A stretch of DNA of 15,296 nt from CAYVSF01 sp046482855 (GTDB taxonomy: Bacteria; Bacteroidota; Bacteroidia; Bacteroidales; UBA12077), in assembly GCA_046482855.1 (NCBI GenBank), contig JAWOEH010000024.1, forward strand, positions 1 to 15,296, read 5' to 3'. The translations under genes and the position numbers were made by a program. Below are positions 6,844 through 14,993 of the stretch, in pieces; position 1 is the stretch's first letter; every line of letters starts with the position of its first letter. The notes beneath the pieces were generated by a model. It saw only the letters and a program-made list of their open reading frames with translations. It did not search any database and was not told the DNA's origin.

Positions 6844-7343
6844 TTTGACATGGGCCCCCGAAAAATGGTGTGCAGCAGCAGTTCTTTCTTCTGCTCTTGC
6901 AAACGGGTTTTAAACTGCTCAATGGCTTCGGGCGACCATCGGCCTATGGGGTATTGACGATGTAAGAGAAACCGCCCTTCTTTAAAAGACATAATCGTGC
7001 ACCCCATTTTTTCAGTACTGGTAATGGTAAGATCATGAATAGGTATGCGAAACGTTTGGAAGTGCCGACTGAAACGCACCAGCTTAATAACAACCTCTTT
7101 ACCCTGAATTTCCACGTGATAAACGTGGTACTTTGCCAGTATCAATAACACAATATCCCGTATCGAAAGGATTAGTAACCCAACAAGAGCTATCCAAAAC
7201 TGCAACCACGTATAAGGAGGTAACAGCAACATCAGCAACAGCCCAAAATCGGGCAAATACATATACACATTGCGTTTCATAAAACGAAAAACACGTGTAG
7301 CATAGTCCATATCGCTCTTACTCTGTGGGGCAAGTTGTACCAT
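6840..7343 (-). CDS. two-helix membrane protein with C-terminal PH-like domain, unknown function
   Basis: A 167-residue protein. The charged N-terminus (DMDYATRVFRFMKRN) is followed by two hydrophobic helices (about 28-41 and 46-70) split by PPYTW, so the rest lies in the cytoplasm. Residues about 72-135 alternate as short beta strands (YHVYHVEIQGKEVVIKLVRF, FQTFRIPIHDLTITS). They are followed by an amphipathic helix (SPEAIEQFKTRLQEQKKELL). This order of helical pair, strands and terminal helix resembles bacterial PH domains of the YcxB/YdbT kind, but I cannot confirm that. It starts 10 bases after the TPR gene and is surely co-transcribed with it, which makes the TPR protein a candidate partner. 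Confidence 0.7.
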   Translation of the reverse strand: MVQLAPQSKSDMDYATRVFRFMKRNVYMYLPDFGLLLMLLLPPYTWLQFWIALVGLLILSIRDIVLLILAKYHVYHVEIQGKEVVIKLVRFSRHFQTFRIPIHDLTITSTEKMGCTIMSFKEGRFLLHRQYPIGRWSPEAIEQFKTRLQEQKKELLLHTIFRGPMSN

Positions 7344-7353
7344 AAACTCTGTT

Positions 7354-7659
7354 CTAATCTAACCAGGGGTCATTATTCAAATTGGTGCTGGCATAAATAT
7401 CCTTCTCCTCAAATCGCATGATCTCGGTAATCATCGTTAAACGGGCACGTATCTGCTCATCATTGGGAAACAACTTCACCAACTTAACTAACACATTTCG
7501 AGCGTGGGGCAAACGGTTAAGGCTCAGCAATACCTCATATTGCTTTAATAATAGTTGCTTATCGTTGGGAAATTGTTGCAGATACTTCTGAATAATCTCT
7601 AATGCTTGCGCCGCCTGGCGATTTTGTAATCGCTCATCAACCTCTTCAATAATCGTCAT
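7354..7659 (-). CDS. small tetratricopeptide-repeat protein
   Basis: A 101-residue soluble helical protein. Two TPR units are visible, with the helix-B ends QALEIIQKYLQQFPND (18-33) and HARNVLVKLVKLFPND (52-67) exactly 34 residues apart, the canonical TPR period. The tail (about 82-101) is acidic and ends in DPWLD. With only about two repeats it is at the low end of TPR size and probably docks to another protein. The best candidate is the membrane protein encoded 10 bases downstream. A Bacteroidota-type promoter lies just ahead of it. No targeting signal is seen. Confidence 0.8.
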   Translation of the reverse strand: MTIIEEVDERLQNRQAAQALEIIQKYLQQFPNDKQLLLKQYEVLLSLNRLPHARNVLVKLVKLFPNDEQIRARLTMITEIMRFEEKDIYASTNLNNDPWLD

Positions 7660-7684
7660 AGCTGTAATTAAATTATGCGTTGTG

Positions 7685-7713
7685 CAAAACTAGCAATTAT
7701 TCAAACACGGCAA
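7685..7713 (-). promoter_or_regulatory. promoter for the TPR/membrane-protein pair
   Basis: On the minus strand TTG (7711-7713), an 18-base spacer and TAGTTTTG (7685-7692, exact TAnnTTTG) give a good match to the Bacteroidota promoter. The start would fall about 19 bases ahead of the TPR gene ATG. The -33 element almost abuts the stop of the upstream regulator gene, so the pair can be transcribed separately from it. Confidence 0.5.
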
Positions 7714-7721
7714 TGGATGTA

Positions 7722-10280
7722 TTAGTTCAAATTCTCGGGCAAACAAATATCCAGGTGGCGGGCAATACGCTGAAGCTCTTCCAGATCCGAGGCATTCAAT
7801 TTAAGCATCAAATTAGCCAGGAGCCTATCAACCATCTCCATCTTAAGGCCAAGCTCATCGGAAAGGGTGGTTTTGGAGCCCTTATTCTTCAGCAAATGGA
7901 GGACATGAAACTCCGTGATAGAAAGTTGTTTGGTAATTCGCTTTACCCCCTCATCGGTAAGCTGAATTTCAAGTCCAAACTTCTCGCGGAAACGAGGGCA
8001 AAAATAGGACGATTTGCTTACTGATGCCTGAATGGCATGTACCAATTCATGAATACTGGAACTTTTGGAAACCATGGCTTTGACCCCATTTCGTAGTAAA
8101 CGTTCCACAAACCAATTTTCCATGTACATGGTAAATACAACAATTTGTACATGGGGAAACTCTTTTCGCAATCGTGCAGTAAGTTCAATCCCATCCATTT
8201 CAGGCATCGCAACATCGGTAACCACCACATCAGGTACTGTTTCTTTCATCTTACTCAACACCTCATAGCCATCCTTAGCCGTTGCCACCACTTCCATATC
8301 GTTATTCGATTTGAAAAGTGACATCAAACCATAAAGGGTAACATCGTGATCCTCGGCCAATAATACACGAAGCTTCCTGGAACTATCAATCAGGGGTGCA
8401 TCCGGTTGCTGCAGCTGAAAACTCACGGCCACAATCACACGGCCTTCCACTGTGATATCAACCATTACCTCAGGGCTTAATGCATCCAGTTTTTGCTTTA
8501 AATCCTCTTTAAATGTATGTGTGGTTCTTGTTGTATTAACTTCCAACGGTTTAAAATCGATATATACCTGAACGCTCTCATCATCACGTAGTAACTGAAG
8601 ATTAGTCTTGCCTGAATAAAACCAGTCCTGAAAAGCATCGGTGCTAAACTTAATCGACTCCAGAATGTTCCGGGCATTTCCATCTCTTACATCGTGCCAA
8701 TGATTATGAGGAAACAGATGATAGTTAATGTGTAAGGGTTTTGAGGTAAGATCTTCCATTAATTCATTAAAATAGCTAATAAAGGGAGCCGTAAAGGCGT
8801 CCTCCTCTGTTGAGGCTGTAGAGACTACTGAAGGATTGTCGTTTACAAAGTGGGTTAAGGGCAATCGCTTTACAAGTTTGTATTGATCCTTGGTGCGCAG
8901 CACTTTAGCATACTCTCCGCCCAAGGTACTCTTTAACTTTTTCTGATGTAAAACCAGCAGGGTAACATAGCGAAATAACAAAAAGCCTCCAAAACCGCCA
9001 AATGCAATTAGCAGGGTCCACAACCAACGTTGTTTAACCCATGAAATGGGTATGAGGGCTACCTGAAGCAACTGATTATCCACCTCAAAGGCAATATCAG
9101 GAAGGGCATTTTGCATTCCGGAAAGCAAATGTGCCTCAATTACTTTTCCGGGGGGCGTTTTTTCATGAGAAATAAGACGCAACTTATCTGAAAAGAGTGC
9201 AACTCCTGTCTGACTATGAACCAGGAAATAGCATCGATTGCTGCTTTTCAGAAGGGTAACCTTCTCAACAGCAAGATTATTGCGCGTATAAACTTTCTCA
9301 AAGCTTTTTACATCAAAGGCTGAAACCGAGTGCTCATCAAAAAGGTAAAGAAGCGATTCGGCAATCACCACTTTTTTTACCTCCCCACGTTCTCGCAATA
9401 CACGATCAACTTCCTGTTCATTAAAACGATCTAAGGAGTAGGCTACAGGGTCCATCAATTGTTGCATTCTCAAGGCTCCATAAGCCGAAGGGTTTGTAAA
9501 AAACCAGACCTTTGACACAGGCGCTTGCACAGGGGTATAATGAAACGAAAGATCTTTCCCCATACCCATAATCACATTTGAGGAAGCACTGCTTGCGGAA
9601 TAATCGATTGACAAATAATAAAAAAGGTTATCGCCGGGAGGGGCTTTATGAGCCTGAAGAAGCGTCCCGGGTATAGATTCACTCAGTATAAAAGAATTAT
9701 TGATATAATCATACTGAACAATATGGGTTAGCTCTTGCTCGGTATCAATGAGAGCAAAAAGAAGTTCTTTAAAGCCATCCTGCGTTACATCATAGGCACC
9801 AATAGGCTTAATCGAAAGCGATAGAGTTAAATTAAAAGCGGAAGGGGATATAAAAAACCGGCGTTTAATAAAAAACCGCTCTCCGTATTGGGGATCCATT
9901 CCATACATAAAAAGAGAGTCGTGAGTTTGGGTAAAACAATAAAACTCCTTTTTATTATCTTCATTAAAATCTTCAATCAAGTAGGTATTGCCTATTAACA
10001 AAGGTTCCTCCAAGGTCCATAAATCCAAAAACCTGTCGTCTTCCGAGTAGATATAGACCGAAGGCTCTCCCTTATTGTACTCAGGATTTGAGAGATATAT
10101 CTTCTCAACAGTCCCATCCTCATCCAAATCGGCAAAGAAAAAGGTGGCCTCATTTCCGGTTTTTTGACTCTTCTGTATTTGCCAGTCATGAGAGGGCTGT
10201 TGCAGTGCGTACCAGTAAAAAACACCTCCTGCCAATAAAAATGGGAAACTCCAAAAAATATATCGTACACCTATCTTCAT
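7722..10280 (-). CDS. membrane-spanning sensor with kinase-like remnant, receiver and LuxR-like HTH
   Basis: An 852-residue one-piece signalling protein. Helix 1 (about 6-25) is a signal anchor. Residues about 45-405 are periplasmic and carry FG-GAP/VCBS-like repeats (FADLDEDGTVEKIYL, IEDFNEDNKKEFYCF, GAYDVTQDGFKELLFALI), suggesting a beta-propeller sensor. Helix 2 is about 418-442. Residues about 510-623 follow the order of a NarL-type kinase ATPase domain (ARNILESIKFSTDAF, VQVYIDFKP, LKQKLDALS, GRVIVAVSFQL). However, the N-box Asn, the DxGxG loop and the glycine lid are absent, and no HisKA_3 phospho-histidine box is seen. The receiver (about 637-755) is complete: acidic pair E643/D644, phospho-acceptor D689, T717 and K739. 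The C-terminus (about 785-848) aligns with a LuxR HTH (LSITEFHVLHLLKNKG...TTLSDELGL) but is divergent. It resembles Bacteroidota hybrid two-component systems, with the kinase probably dead. Its targets are unknown. Confidence 0.82.
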   Translation of the reverse strand: MKIGVRYIFWSFPFLLAGGVFYWYALQQPSHDWQIQKSQKTGNEATFFFADLDEDGTVEKIYLSNPEYNKGEPSVYIYSEDDRFLDLWTLEEPLLIGNTYLIEDFNEDNKKEFYCFTQTHDSLFMYGMDPQYGERFFIKRRFFISPSAFNLTLSLSIKPIGAYDVTQDGFKELLFALIDTEQELTHIVQYDYINNSFILSESIPGTLLQAHKAPPGDNLFYYLSIDYSASSASSNVIMGMGKDLSFHYTPVQAPVSKVWFFTNPSAYGALRMQQLMDPVAYSLDRFNEQEVDRVLRERGEVKKVVIAESLLYLFDEHSVSAFDVKSFEKVYTRNNLAVEKVTLLKSSNRCYFLVHSQTGVALFSDKLRLISHEKTPPGKVIEAHLLSGMQNALPDIAFEVDNQLLQVALIPISWVKQRWLWTLLIAFGGFGGFLLFRYVTLLVLHQKKLKSTLGGEYAKVLRTKDQYKLVKRLPLTHFVNDNPSVVSTASTEEDAFTAPFISYFNELMEDLTSKPLHINYHLFPHNHWHDVRDGNARNILESIKFSTDAFQDWFYSGKTNLQLLRDDESVQVYIDFKPLEVNTTRTTHTFKEDLKQKLDALSPEVMVDITVEGRVIVAVSFQLQQPDAPLIDSSRKLRVLLAEDHDVTLYGLMSLFKSNNDMEVVATAKDGYEVLSKMKETVPDVVVTDVAMPEMDGIELTARLRKEFPHVQIVVFTMYMENWFVERLLRNGVKAMVSKSSSIHELVHAIQASVSKSSYFCPRFREKFGLEIQLTDEGVKRITKQLSITEFHVLHLLKNKGSKTTLSDELGLKMEMVDRLLANLMLKLNASDLEELQRIARHLDICLPENLN

Positions 10281-10300
10281 TATATTGTTATAAAGTCATT

Positions 10301-10308
10301 CTAAGGTA
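10301..10308 (-). promoter_or_regulatory. weak -7 box for the membrane regulator gene
   Basis: On the minus strand TACCTTAG is one base off TAnnTTTG and would start transcription a dozen bases before the ATG at 10280. The only -33-like element is TTTA (10331-10334) at a long 22-base spacing. Confidence 0.25.
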
Positions 10309-10601
10309 ATAAGAAATTGACAATTACAGCTAAATCCCTAAAAAATTTATCAACAAATTCAAGCCCTACAACCAGGGTCGCTGTTATTTTGTATCTGCAC
10401 ACACACATCTCTTCCGAAAGCAATCAATCTCGATCATAGGAAAACAGGTAAACCTTTATACTGCGACGTTAAGCGAGAAGTGGATACATAGTAAATCGAG
10501 ATCTGTAAAGAGACCTTTGTTTACTATATCGATTCTAAAAACAGAGAGCAAACAGCCCACAAAAAGGAATCAAAACTTGTCTTCAAAACAAAAAATTGAG
10601 C

Positions 10602-10640
10602 GCATTCCGAATGCCTGATTCCCTATTTTGCATATCTTTG
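10602..10640 (+). promoter_or_regulatory. promoter -7 box with upstream palindrome for the patatin gene
   Basis: TATCTTTG (10633-10640) matches TAnnTTTG exactly and lies 20 bases before the ATG at 10661, leaving a short leader. The inverted repeat GCATTC-C-GAATGC (10602-10614) sits where a -33 box would normally be, and no TTTG is present there. This could be an activator- or repressor-dependent promoter. Confidence 0.42.
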
Positions 10641-10660
10641 AATGTAAAAGCCCGAAAATC

Positions 10661-12934
10661 ATGTATACATACTTTCAACGTACGTGTAGTTTGCTTCTAT
10701 TTATAATCTTTCTAGCAGGAACGAGCCAAGCACAAGATACCCCTCGCGAACGCAAAACCTTAGGCTTAGTTTTAAGTGGTGGCGGCGCGAAAGGGATGGC
10801 TCATGTAGGGGTCTTAAAAGTACTCGAAGAAGAGGGTATCTACCCCGATTACATTACCGGTACCAGCATGGGAAGTATCATTGGTGGCTTATACGCCATT
10901 GGCTACACGGCCGACGATTTATCGGAATTGAACACCTCCTTAAACTGGGATAAGTTACTTTCAGACAACATTCCCAGCGACAAAATAGTAATGGAGGAAA
11001 AATATGAATACGACCGTTACCTGCTGGAATTCCCTTATCATAAAGGAAGACTTAGCCTGCCTTCAGGTTTACTCGAAGGCCAACTGCTGGAAAATTTCTT
11101 TTCGAAGCTCACCTGGCGAACGGCAGGCATTTCTGATTTCGATAAATACCCTTACCCCTTTCATTGCATGGCTGTAGACATCGTAGAAGGACAAACCGTT
11201 GAATTCTCCAAAGGAGATTTGGGCAATGCCATGCGAGCCTCAATGGCCATTCCAAGCATATTTGCCCCCATACGCAAAGATTCCATGTTATTGGTTGATG
11301 GGGGAGTAATTCGAAATTTTCCGGTAGAAGAGGCTAAGGAAATGGGAGCCGACATCATTATTGGCGTGTATGTGGGATTTGAAGAGGAAGTTACTGCTGA
11401 AGAACTCTACTCTCTGTCGGATGTTTTAACCCGCACAACCGTATTTTATGGGGTATTCGATTCACAACAACAGATAAAACAAACAGATATCCTTATAACA
11501 CCGGATTTAAAAGGATTTGGGGCCTCCGATTTTGATAAGAGCAAAACCATTGAAACTTACGGATATGAAGCTGCCGACAGCCTCAGAGCACAATTGAAGT
11601 CACTAAAAGCCAAGTATAACCTTCGCACAGAACCACCCAAAGCGTTGAAAGAACCATTGGTCATCTATATTAATGATGTCACCACCAGTGAACTCCATTA
11701 TGTAAATGAGGAATTTATTATTGGAAAAGGAGGCATCTATCCGGGCATGTGGATTACAAAGGATGATCTTGACGAAGGCGTAGAAACCATATTTGGCACC
11801 AGGTATTTCGATAAAGTCACCTATCGACTGGACAAGACCACTGAGAACGGCTACAAACTCATCTATGACATCAAAGAGAGCAATCGAGCCTTACTTAAAC
11901 TTGCACTCCATTACAATAACGAGCAAGGTGCAGGAGTGATTGTGAATGCCACAGTTAGAAATTACCTAATCCCGTCCTCACGGTTAATACTCACCAGCTT
12001 AATCAGTGAAAACCCAGGCGTGCGACTGCAAATGAACAACTACATTGGCAAACGCCAACGTCTGATGGATTACTACTACCTGGACTGGCGAAGAATTTCC
12101 ATTCCTGTATTCTTCGACAATAAGCGACTGGGCGAAGCAAAAAACAGCTATTTTAAAGCTGGCATAGCCGGCAAGTATGCCTATACCACGAACCAACAAA
12201 TTGGGCTCGGGGCATTTTATCAGACCAACCAAATTTTTCCCGGTGATGCGGTGCAAACATTCTTCCAGGAGGCCGACTTTAATAAATATGGCTATGGAAG
12301 CTTTGGCGTAGAAACTTTTTACCGTCAAAATAACTTAGACAACCGATTTTTCCCGTCGCGCGGCTCAAGAGTAGAAGTTTATTATAAACGCCTGCTCGAC
12401 CCTCAGCTCAAGGGCTCCTTAGATCACGACAAAGTAATTGAAGACAAGGCCTTTACCCAAGACATCCAACCCTTTTCCATTCTGCATATAAATTACGAAC
12501 AGTATGGCTCGCCCTTTGATTTTATTACAATCAATGGGGGAATAGGAATGGGTCTCTCGGGTACCAATGCCATATTTACCGAAAGCTTTGTACTAGGAGG
12601 CCTTGCGCAAGACAGACGCATCAACATGCAACCTTTTGCCGGCTTTGGATTTGGGGAGCTGATTGTCCCCAACTATCTGCGGATACATGCCGGATTCGAC
12701 ATCCCTATTCTTTCGCGTGTGTATTTTTCCACAAAAATAAATGCCGGACTTTTCCCAAACGCGCCTAAGAACATGATTGACCAAATAACAACCTATGGCG
12801 TTAATGATTACATCAAAGGTTTCAATGCCGGCATTCGCATCAACTCGCGCTTAGGCCCCTTGGAGTTCATGACCGGAGCAAACGATAAAGCCAGCGGACT
12901 AAAGTGGTTGGTCAATATGGGCTTCACTTTTTAA
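10661..12934 (+). CDS. outer-membrane patatin-like phospholipase with POTRA and beta-barrel
   Basis: A 757-residue protein. A signal peptide ends near SQA-QD (residue 24). The patatin domain (about 33-310) has the oxyanion loop GGGAKG (40-45), the nucleophile elbow GTSMG with Ser S69, and the catalytic Asp in DGG (D213), so the Ser-Asp dyad is intact. A POTRA-type segment follows (about 333-405: IYPGMWITKDDLDEGVETIF, RYFDKVTYRL). After it comes a long barrel of amphipathic strands ending in Phe (NMGFTF), as outer-membrane barrels do. This is the patatin-POTRA-Omp85-type barrel arrangement known from PlpD-like type Vd proteins. The lipase is either exposed at the surface or held in the periplasm. 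The open frame extends back to a TTG at 10628, which I reject because it would put 11 polar residues before the signal peptide and would overlap the -7 box. Confidence 0.9.
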   Translation: MYTYFQRTCSLLLFIIFLAGTSQAQDTPRERKTLGLVLSGGGAKGMAHVGVLKVLEEEGIYPDYITGTSMGSIIGGLYAIGYTADDLSELNTSLNWDKLLSDNIPSDKIVMEEKYEYDRYLLEFPYHKGRLSLPSGLLEGQLLENFFSKLTWRTAGISDFDKYPYPFHCMAVDIVEGQTVEFSKGDLGNAMRASMAIPSIFAPIRKDSMLLVDGGVIRNFPVEEAKEMGADIIIGVYVGFEEEVTAEELYSLSDVLTRTTVFYGVFDSQQQIKQTDILITPDLKGFGASDFDKSKTIETYGYEAADSLRAQLKSLKAKYNLRTEPPKALKEPLVIYINDVTTSELHYVNEEFIIGKGGIYPGMWITKDDLDEGVETIFGTRYFDKVTYRLDKTTENGYKLIYDIKESNRALLKLALHYNNEQGAGVIVNATVRNYLIPSSRLILTSLISENPGVRLQMNNYIGKRQRLMDYYYLDWRRISIPVFFDNKRLGEAKNSYFKAGIAGKYAYTTNQQIGLGAFYQTNQIFPGDAVQTFFQEADFNKYGYGSFGVETFYRQNNLDNRFFPSRGSRVEVYYKRLLDPQLKGSLDHDKVIEDKAFTQDIQPFSILHINYEQYGSPFDFITINGGIGMGLSGTNAIFTESFVLGGLAQDRRINMQPFAGFGFGELIVPNYLRIHAGFDIPILSRVYFSTKINAGLFPNAPKNMIDQITTYGVNDYIKGFNAGIRINSRLGPLEFMTGANDKASGLKWLVNMGFTF

Positions 12935-12966
12935 TAAGCATCCCAGATAATTAAGCATATTCCTAT

Positions 12967-12974
12967 TATATTTG
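12967..12974 (+). promoter_or_regulatory. candidate -7 box for the LtaS-like gene
   Basis: TATATTTG is an exact TAnnTTTG match 31 bases before the ATG at 13006, in the 71-base gap after the patatin gene. No -33 TTTG is seen at the usual distance. The gene may be read from here, from the patatin promoter, or both. Confidence 0.42.
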
Positions 12975-13005
12975 CCTTTTTTTAAATCTTAACATAGTTT
13001 ACCTC

Positions 13006-14967
13006 ATGTTACGTTATAAATTATTTATCCACTATACCAAAAAACTGGCTCTTATCCTTGCCATAACAGCCGCCATTTTCACCATCAACCGACTTATTTT
13101 CATGTTTCGGTTTGGTGATTTCGCACATCTCATAACCAAAATTGACGAATGGCCTTTACTGTTATTCACAGGCTTTCGGTTCGACCTGATGGTAATTACC
13201 TACATCTTCAGTATACCTTTCTTGCTAACATTATTGTTATTGGCATTTCCCTATAATTGGTACATAAGACTACACCTTAAATGCATACGCATATGGATAA
13301 TTGTATTTATACCACTACTCACAACCCTTTTATTGGCCGACCAGGAATTTTATTCGTTTTTCCAACTGCATTTCGATACGGTAACCTTTGATTTCTTAAA
13401 TGAGAAGCCCTTAGTTTTACTACGCACTATTTGGGAGGATCATCCGGTATTGCTATTTATCTCAATTTATGCAGCCCTAACCTGGCTCACTTTAAAAGGC
13501 ACCCGATATATTTATGCAAAACCAGCAAAAGCCCCCAAAATTAAACACTGGACTTTCCAAACCCTTGCAATTACAGGCCTTGTGTTTTTCTATTTTTTGG
13601 GCATGCGTTCCTCTTTGGGCACCTTTCCTTTACAAACAAAAAATAGCGTAATATCATCTGATGATTTTATTAACAAATGTGTCCCCAATGGCATATATAC
13701 ACTAAAGGAAGCACTTAAAGAAATCTCCAATGAATTTGCCCCAGATACACCTGGCGGACTCTTGCATGCTTATGGTTATAAAAGCATCCGTGAAGTGGTA
13801 GCCGATTATTATGAAATCCCGAAGGATTCGGTAATATCTAAAAATCTGGATTCATTAATTTTCAAAAGAAGTTCAGGTATCTGTTTAGACGAGACAGAAA
13901 CGCCTCCCCACATTGTTTGGTTAATTATGGAGAGTATGAGTAACCACTTTCTGGAATTTCACTCATCACAAATGAATCTTTTGGGCAAATTGGAACCACA
14001 CTGGAAGGAGGGTATTGTTTTCCGCAATTTCCAATCCTCAGGAAACGGAACCGTAACAGCATTAGAAAATACAATTTTCAATACACCATATCATATTCTT
14101 TTTGAATCGCGATATCGGCATCGCCACTATCCTACCAGCTTAGCACTACCTTTTAAGCAAGCCGGCTACAACACGGCCTTTATAACAGGCATTGAACTGG
14201 GTTGGAGACACATGAATGAGGTTTTACCCGAACAGGGATTCGACGATTGTGCAGGAAGGGCTACCATACTTAATGAACTACCTGGTGCCGAGGCAAACAA
14301 AACCTGGGGTGTATTCGACCATCACTTGTTCCGGTTTATCGAACAAAAACTACAAAAAAGCAGTACACCACAATTTGTACTAAGTCTGTCATCAACCAAC
14401 CATACCCCTTATGAGCTTCCTCACGATTACAAACCTTTTTCGCTAGTCCTTAGCGATTCGGTAGAAAATGCTTTCACAACTCCCAAAGAACGTAGCGAAG
14501 AGATATTGCGGGGATATCAATATGCCAACAGTAGCATCGGCAGTTTTATGAATCAGTTAAAAGCTGACAGCCTGTTGAATAATACCATTGTTATTGTAAC
14601 CGGCGACCATAATGTTCGATCGCTTTTACCCTACAACACACCTGAAAATGCCCCCTTCAAATTCCAGGTTCCCCTGTTTATACACATTCCCGATAAGTAC
14701 AAACAACAGTTACATATCGATACCGAAAGATTTGGTTCACATTATGATATCCTAACCTCTATTGCGCCTTACTTTTTAAAAGGTGCCAGTTATTTAAATC
14801 TTGGACAAGATCTTTTCGATGCCCAAACGCCTACCGAAAATTATTACAGCATTAATGATGCACGCGTACAGGCACCAAAGGAGGGTTTATCAAGAGCCAA
14901 GGAGAAAGCTAAATTACGACGCATCATTCAACGATACTACTTCACCAAACTATTTGGTATTAAATGA
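13006..14967 (+). CDS. LTA synthase/MdoB-family membrane phosphotransferase (sulfatase fold)
   Basis: A 653-residue inner-membrane enzyme with five N-terminal helices (about 12-34, 50-80, 93-111, 147-164, 186-203) and a periplasmic alkaline-phosphatase/sulfatase-fold domain (about 300-605). Metal-site residues are recognisable: E309 in WLIMESMSNHF, the nucleophile T349 in SSGNGTVTALEN (equivalent to the LtaS threonine), H466 in STNHTPYE, and D534/H535 in VTGDHNVR. LtaS transfers glycerol-phosphate units from phosphatidylglycerol; MdoB/OpgB relatives decorate periplasmic glucans, and EptA-like relatives move phosphoethanolamine. Gram-negative Bacteroidota make no classical lipoteichoic acid, so the acceptor here is unknown, perhaps a glycan, glycolipid or lipid A. 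An insert of about 90 residues (205-295) separates the last helix from the catalytic core. Same direction as the patatin gene 71 bases upstream. Confidence 0.87.
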   Translation: MLRYKLFIHYTKKLALILAITAAIFTINRLIFMFRFGDFAHLITKIDEWPLLLFTGFRFDLMVITYIFSIPFLLTLLLLAFPYNWYIRLHLKCIRIWIIVFIPLLTTLLLADQEFYSFFQLHFDTVTFDFLNEKPLVLLRTIWEDHPVLLFISIYAALTWLTLKGTRYIYAKPAKAPKIKHWTFQTLAITGLVFFYFLGMRSSLGTFPLQTKNSVISSDDFINKCVPNGIYTLKEALKEISNEFAPDTPGGLLHAYGYKSIREVVADYYEIPKDSVISKNLDSLIFKRSSGICLDETETPPHIVWLIMESMSNHFLEFHSSQMNLLGKLEPHWKEGIVFRNFQSSGNGTVTALENTIFNTPYHILFESRYRHRHYPTSLALPFKQAGYNTAFITGIELGWRHMNEVLPEQGFDDCAGRATILNELPGAEANKTWGVFDHHLFRFIEQKLQKSSTPQFVLSLSSTNHTPYELPHDYKPFSLVLSDSVENAFTTPKERSEEILRGYQYANSSIGSFMNQLKADSLLNNTIVIVTGDHNVRSLLPYNTPENAPFKFQVPLFIHIPDKYKQQLHIDTERFGSHYDILTSIAPYFLKGASYLNLGQDLFDAQTPTENYYSINDARVQAPKEGLSRAKEKAKLRRIIQRYYFTKLFGIK

Positions 14968-14991
14968 CAAACGGGGCGAAAGCCCCGTTTG
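14968..14991. terminator. terminator hairpin between convergent genes
   Basis: CAAACGGGGC-GAAA-GCCCCGTTTG is a perfect 10-bp stem with a stable GNRA tetraloop. It starts one base after the stop of the LtaS-like gene and ends 2 bases before the stop of the exonuclease gene on the other strand. The plus-strand read-out (GTTTGCTTTATC) has T-rich bases after the stem, while the minus side is less T-rich. It probably serves both genes. Confidence 0.85.
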
Positions 14992-14993
14992 CT

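Larger units (their letters stand above)
10281..10660. other. long intergenic region between the divergent regulator and patatin genes
   Basis: About 380 bases without a supportable gene. The frame upstream of the patatin gene opens only at a TTG (10628). It contains three inverted repeats: ATAGTAAA (10488-10495) with TTTACTAT (10520-10527); ATCTCGAT (10427-10434) with ATCGAGAT (10495-10502); and the near-palindrome GCATTC-C-GAATGC (10602-10614). The first two interleave, so as RNA they would be mutually exclusive or form a pseudoknot. Eight-base matches are about what chance gives in a region this long. The length leaves room for a regulator site or small RNA, but I see no direct proof of either. 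Confidence 0.5.

Noticed and set aside
7722..8520. A separate response-regulator gene at the 3' end of the large regulator
   Set aside because: The frame is continuous from the membrane part with no stop or internal ribosome site that I can see, so I treat it as a fusion.
10628..10660. Upstream TTG start for the patatin gene
   Set aside because: It would place polar residues before the signal peptide and overlap the exact TAnnTTTG box; the ATG at 10661 fits better.
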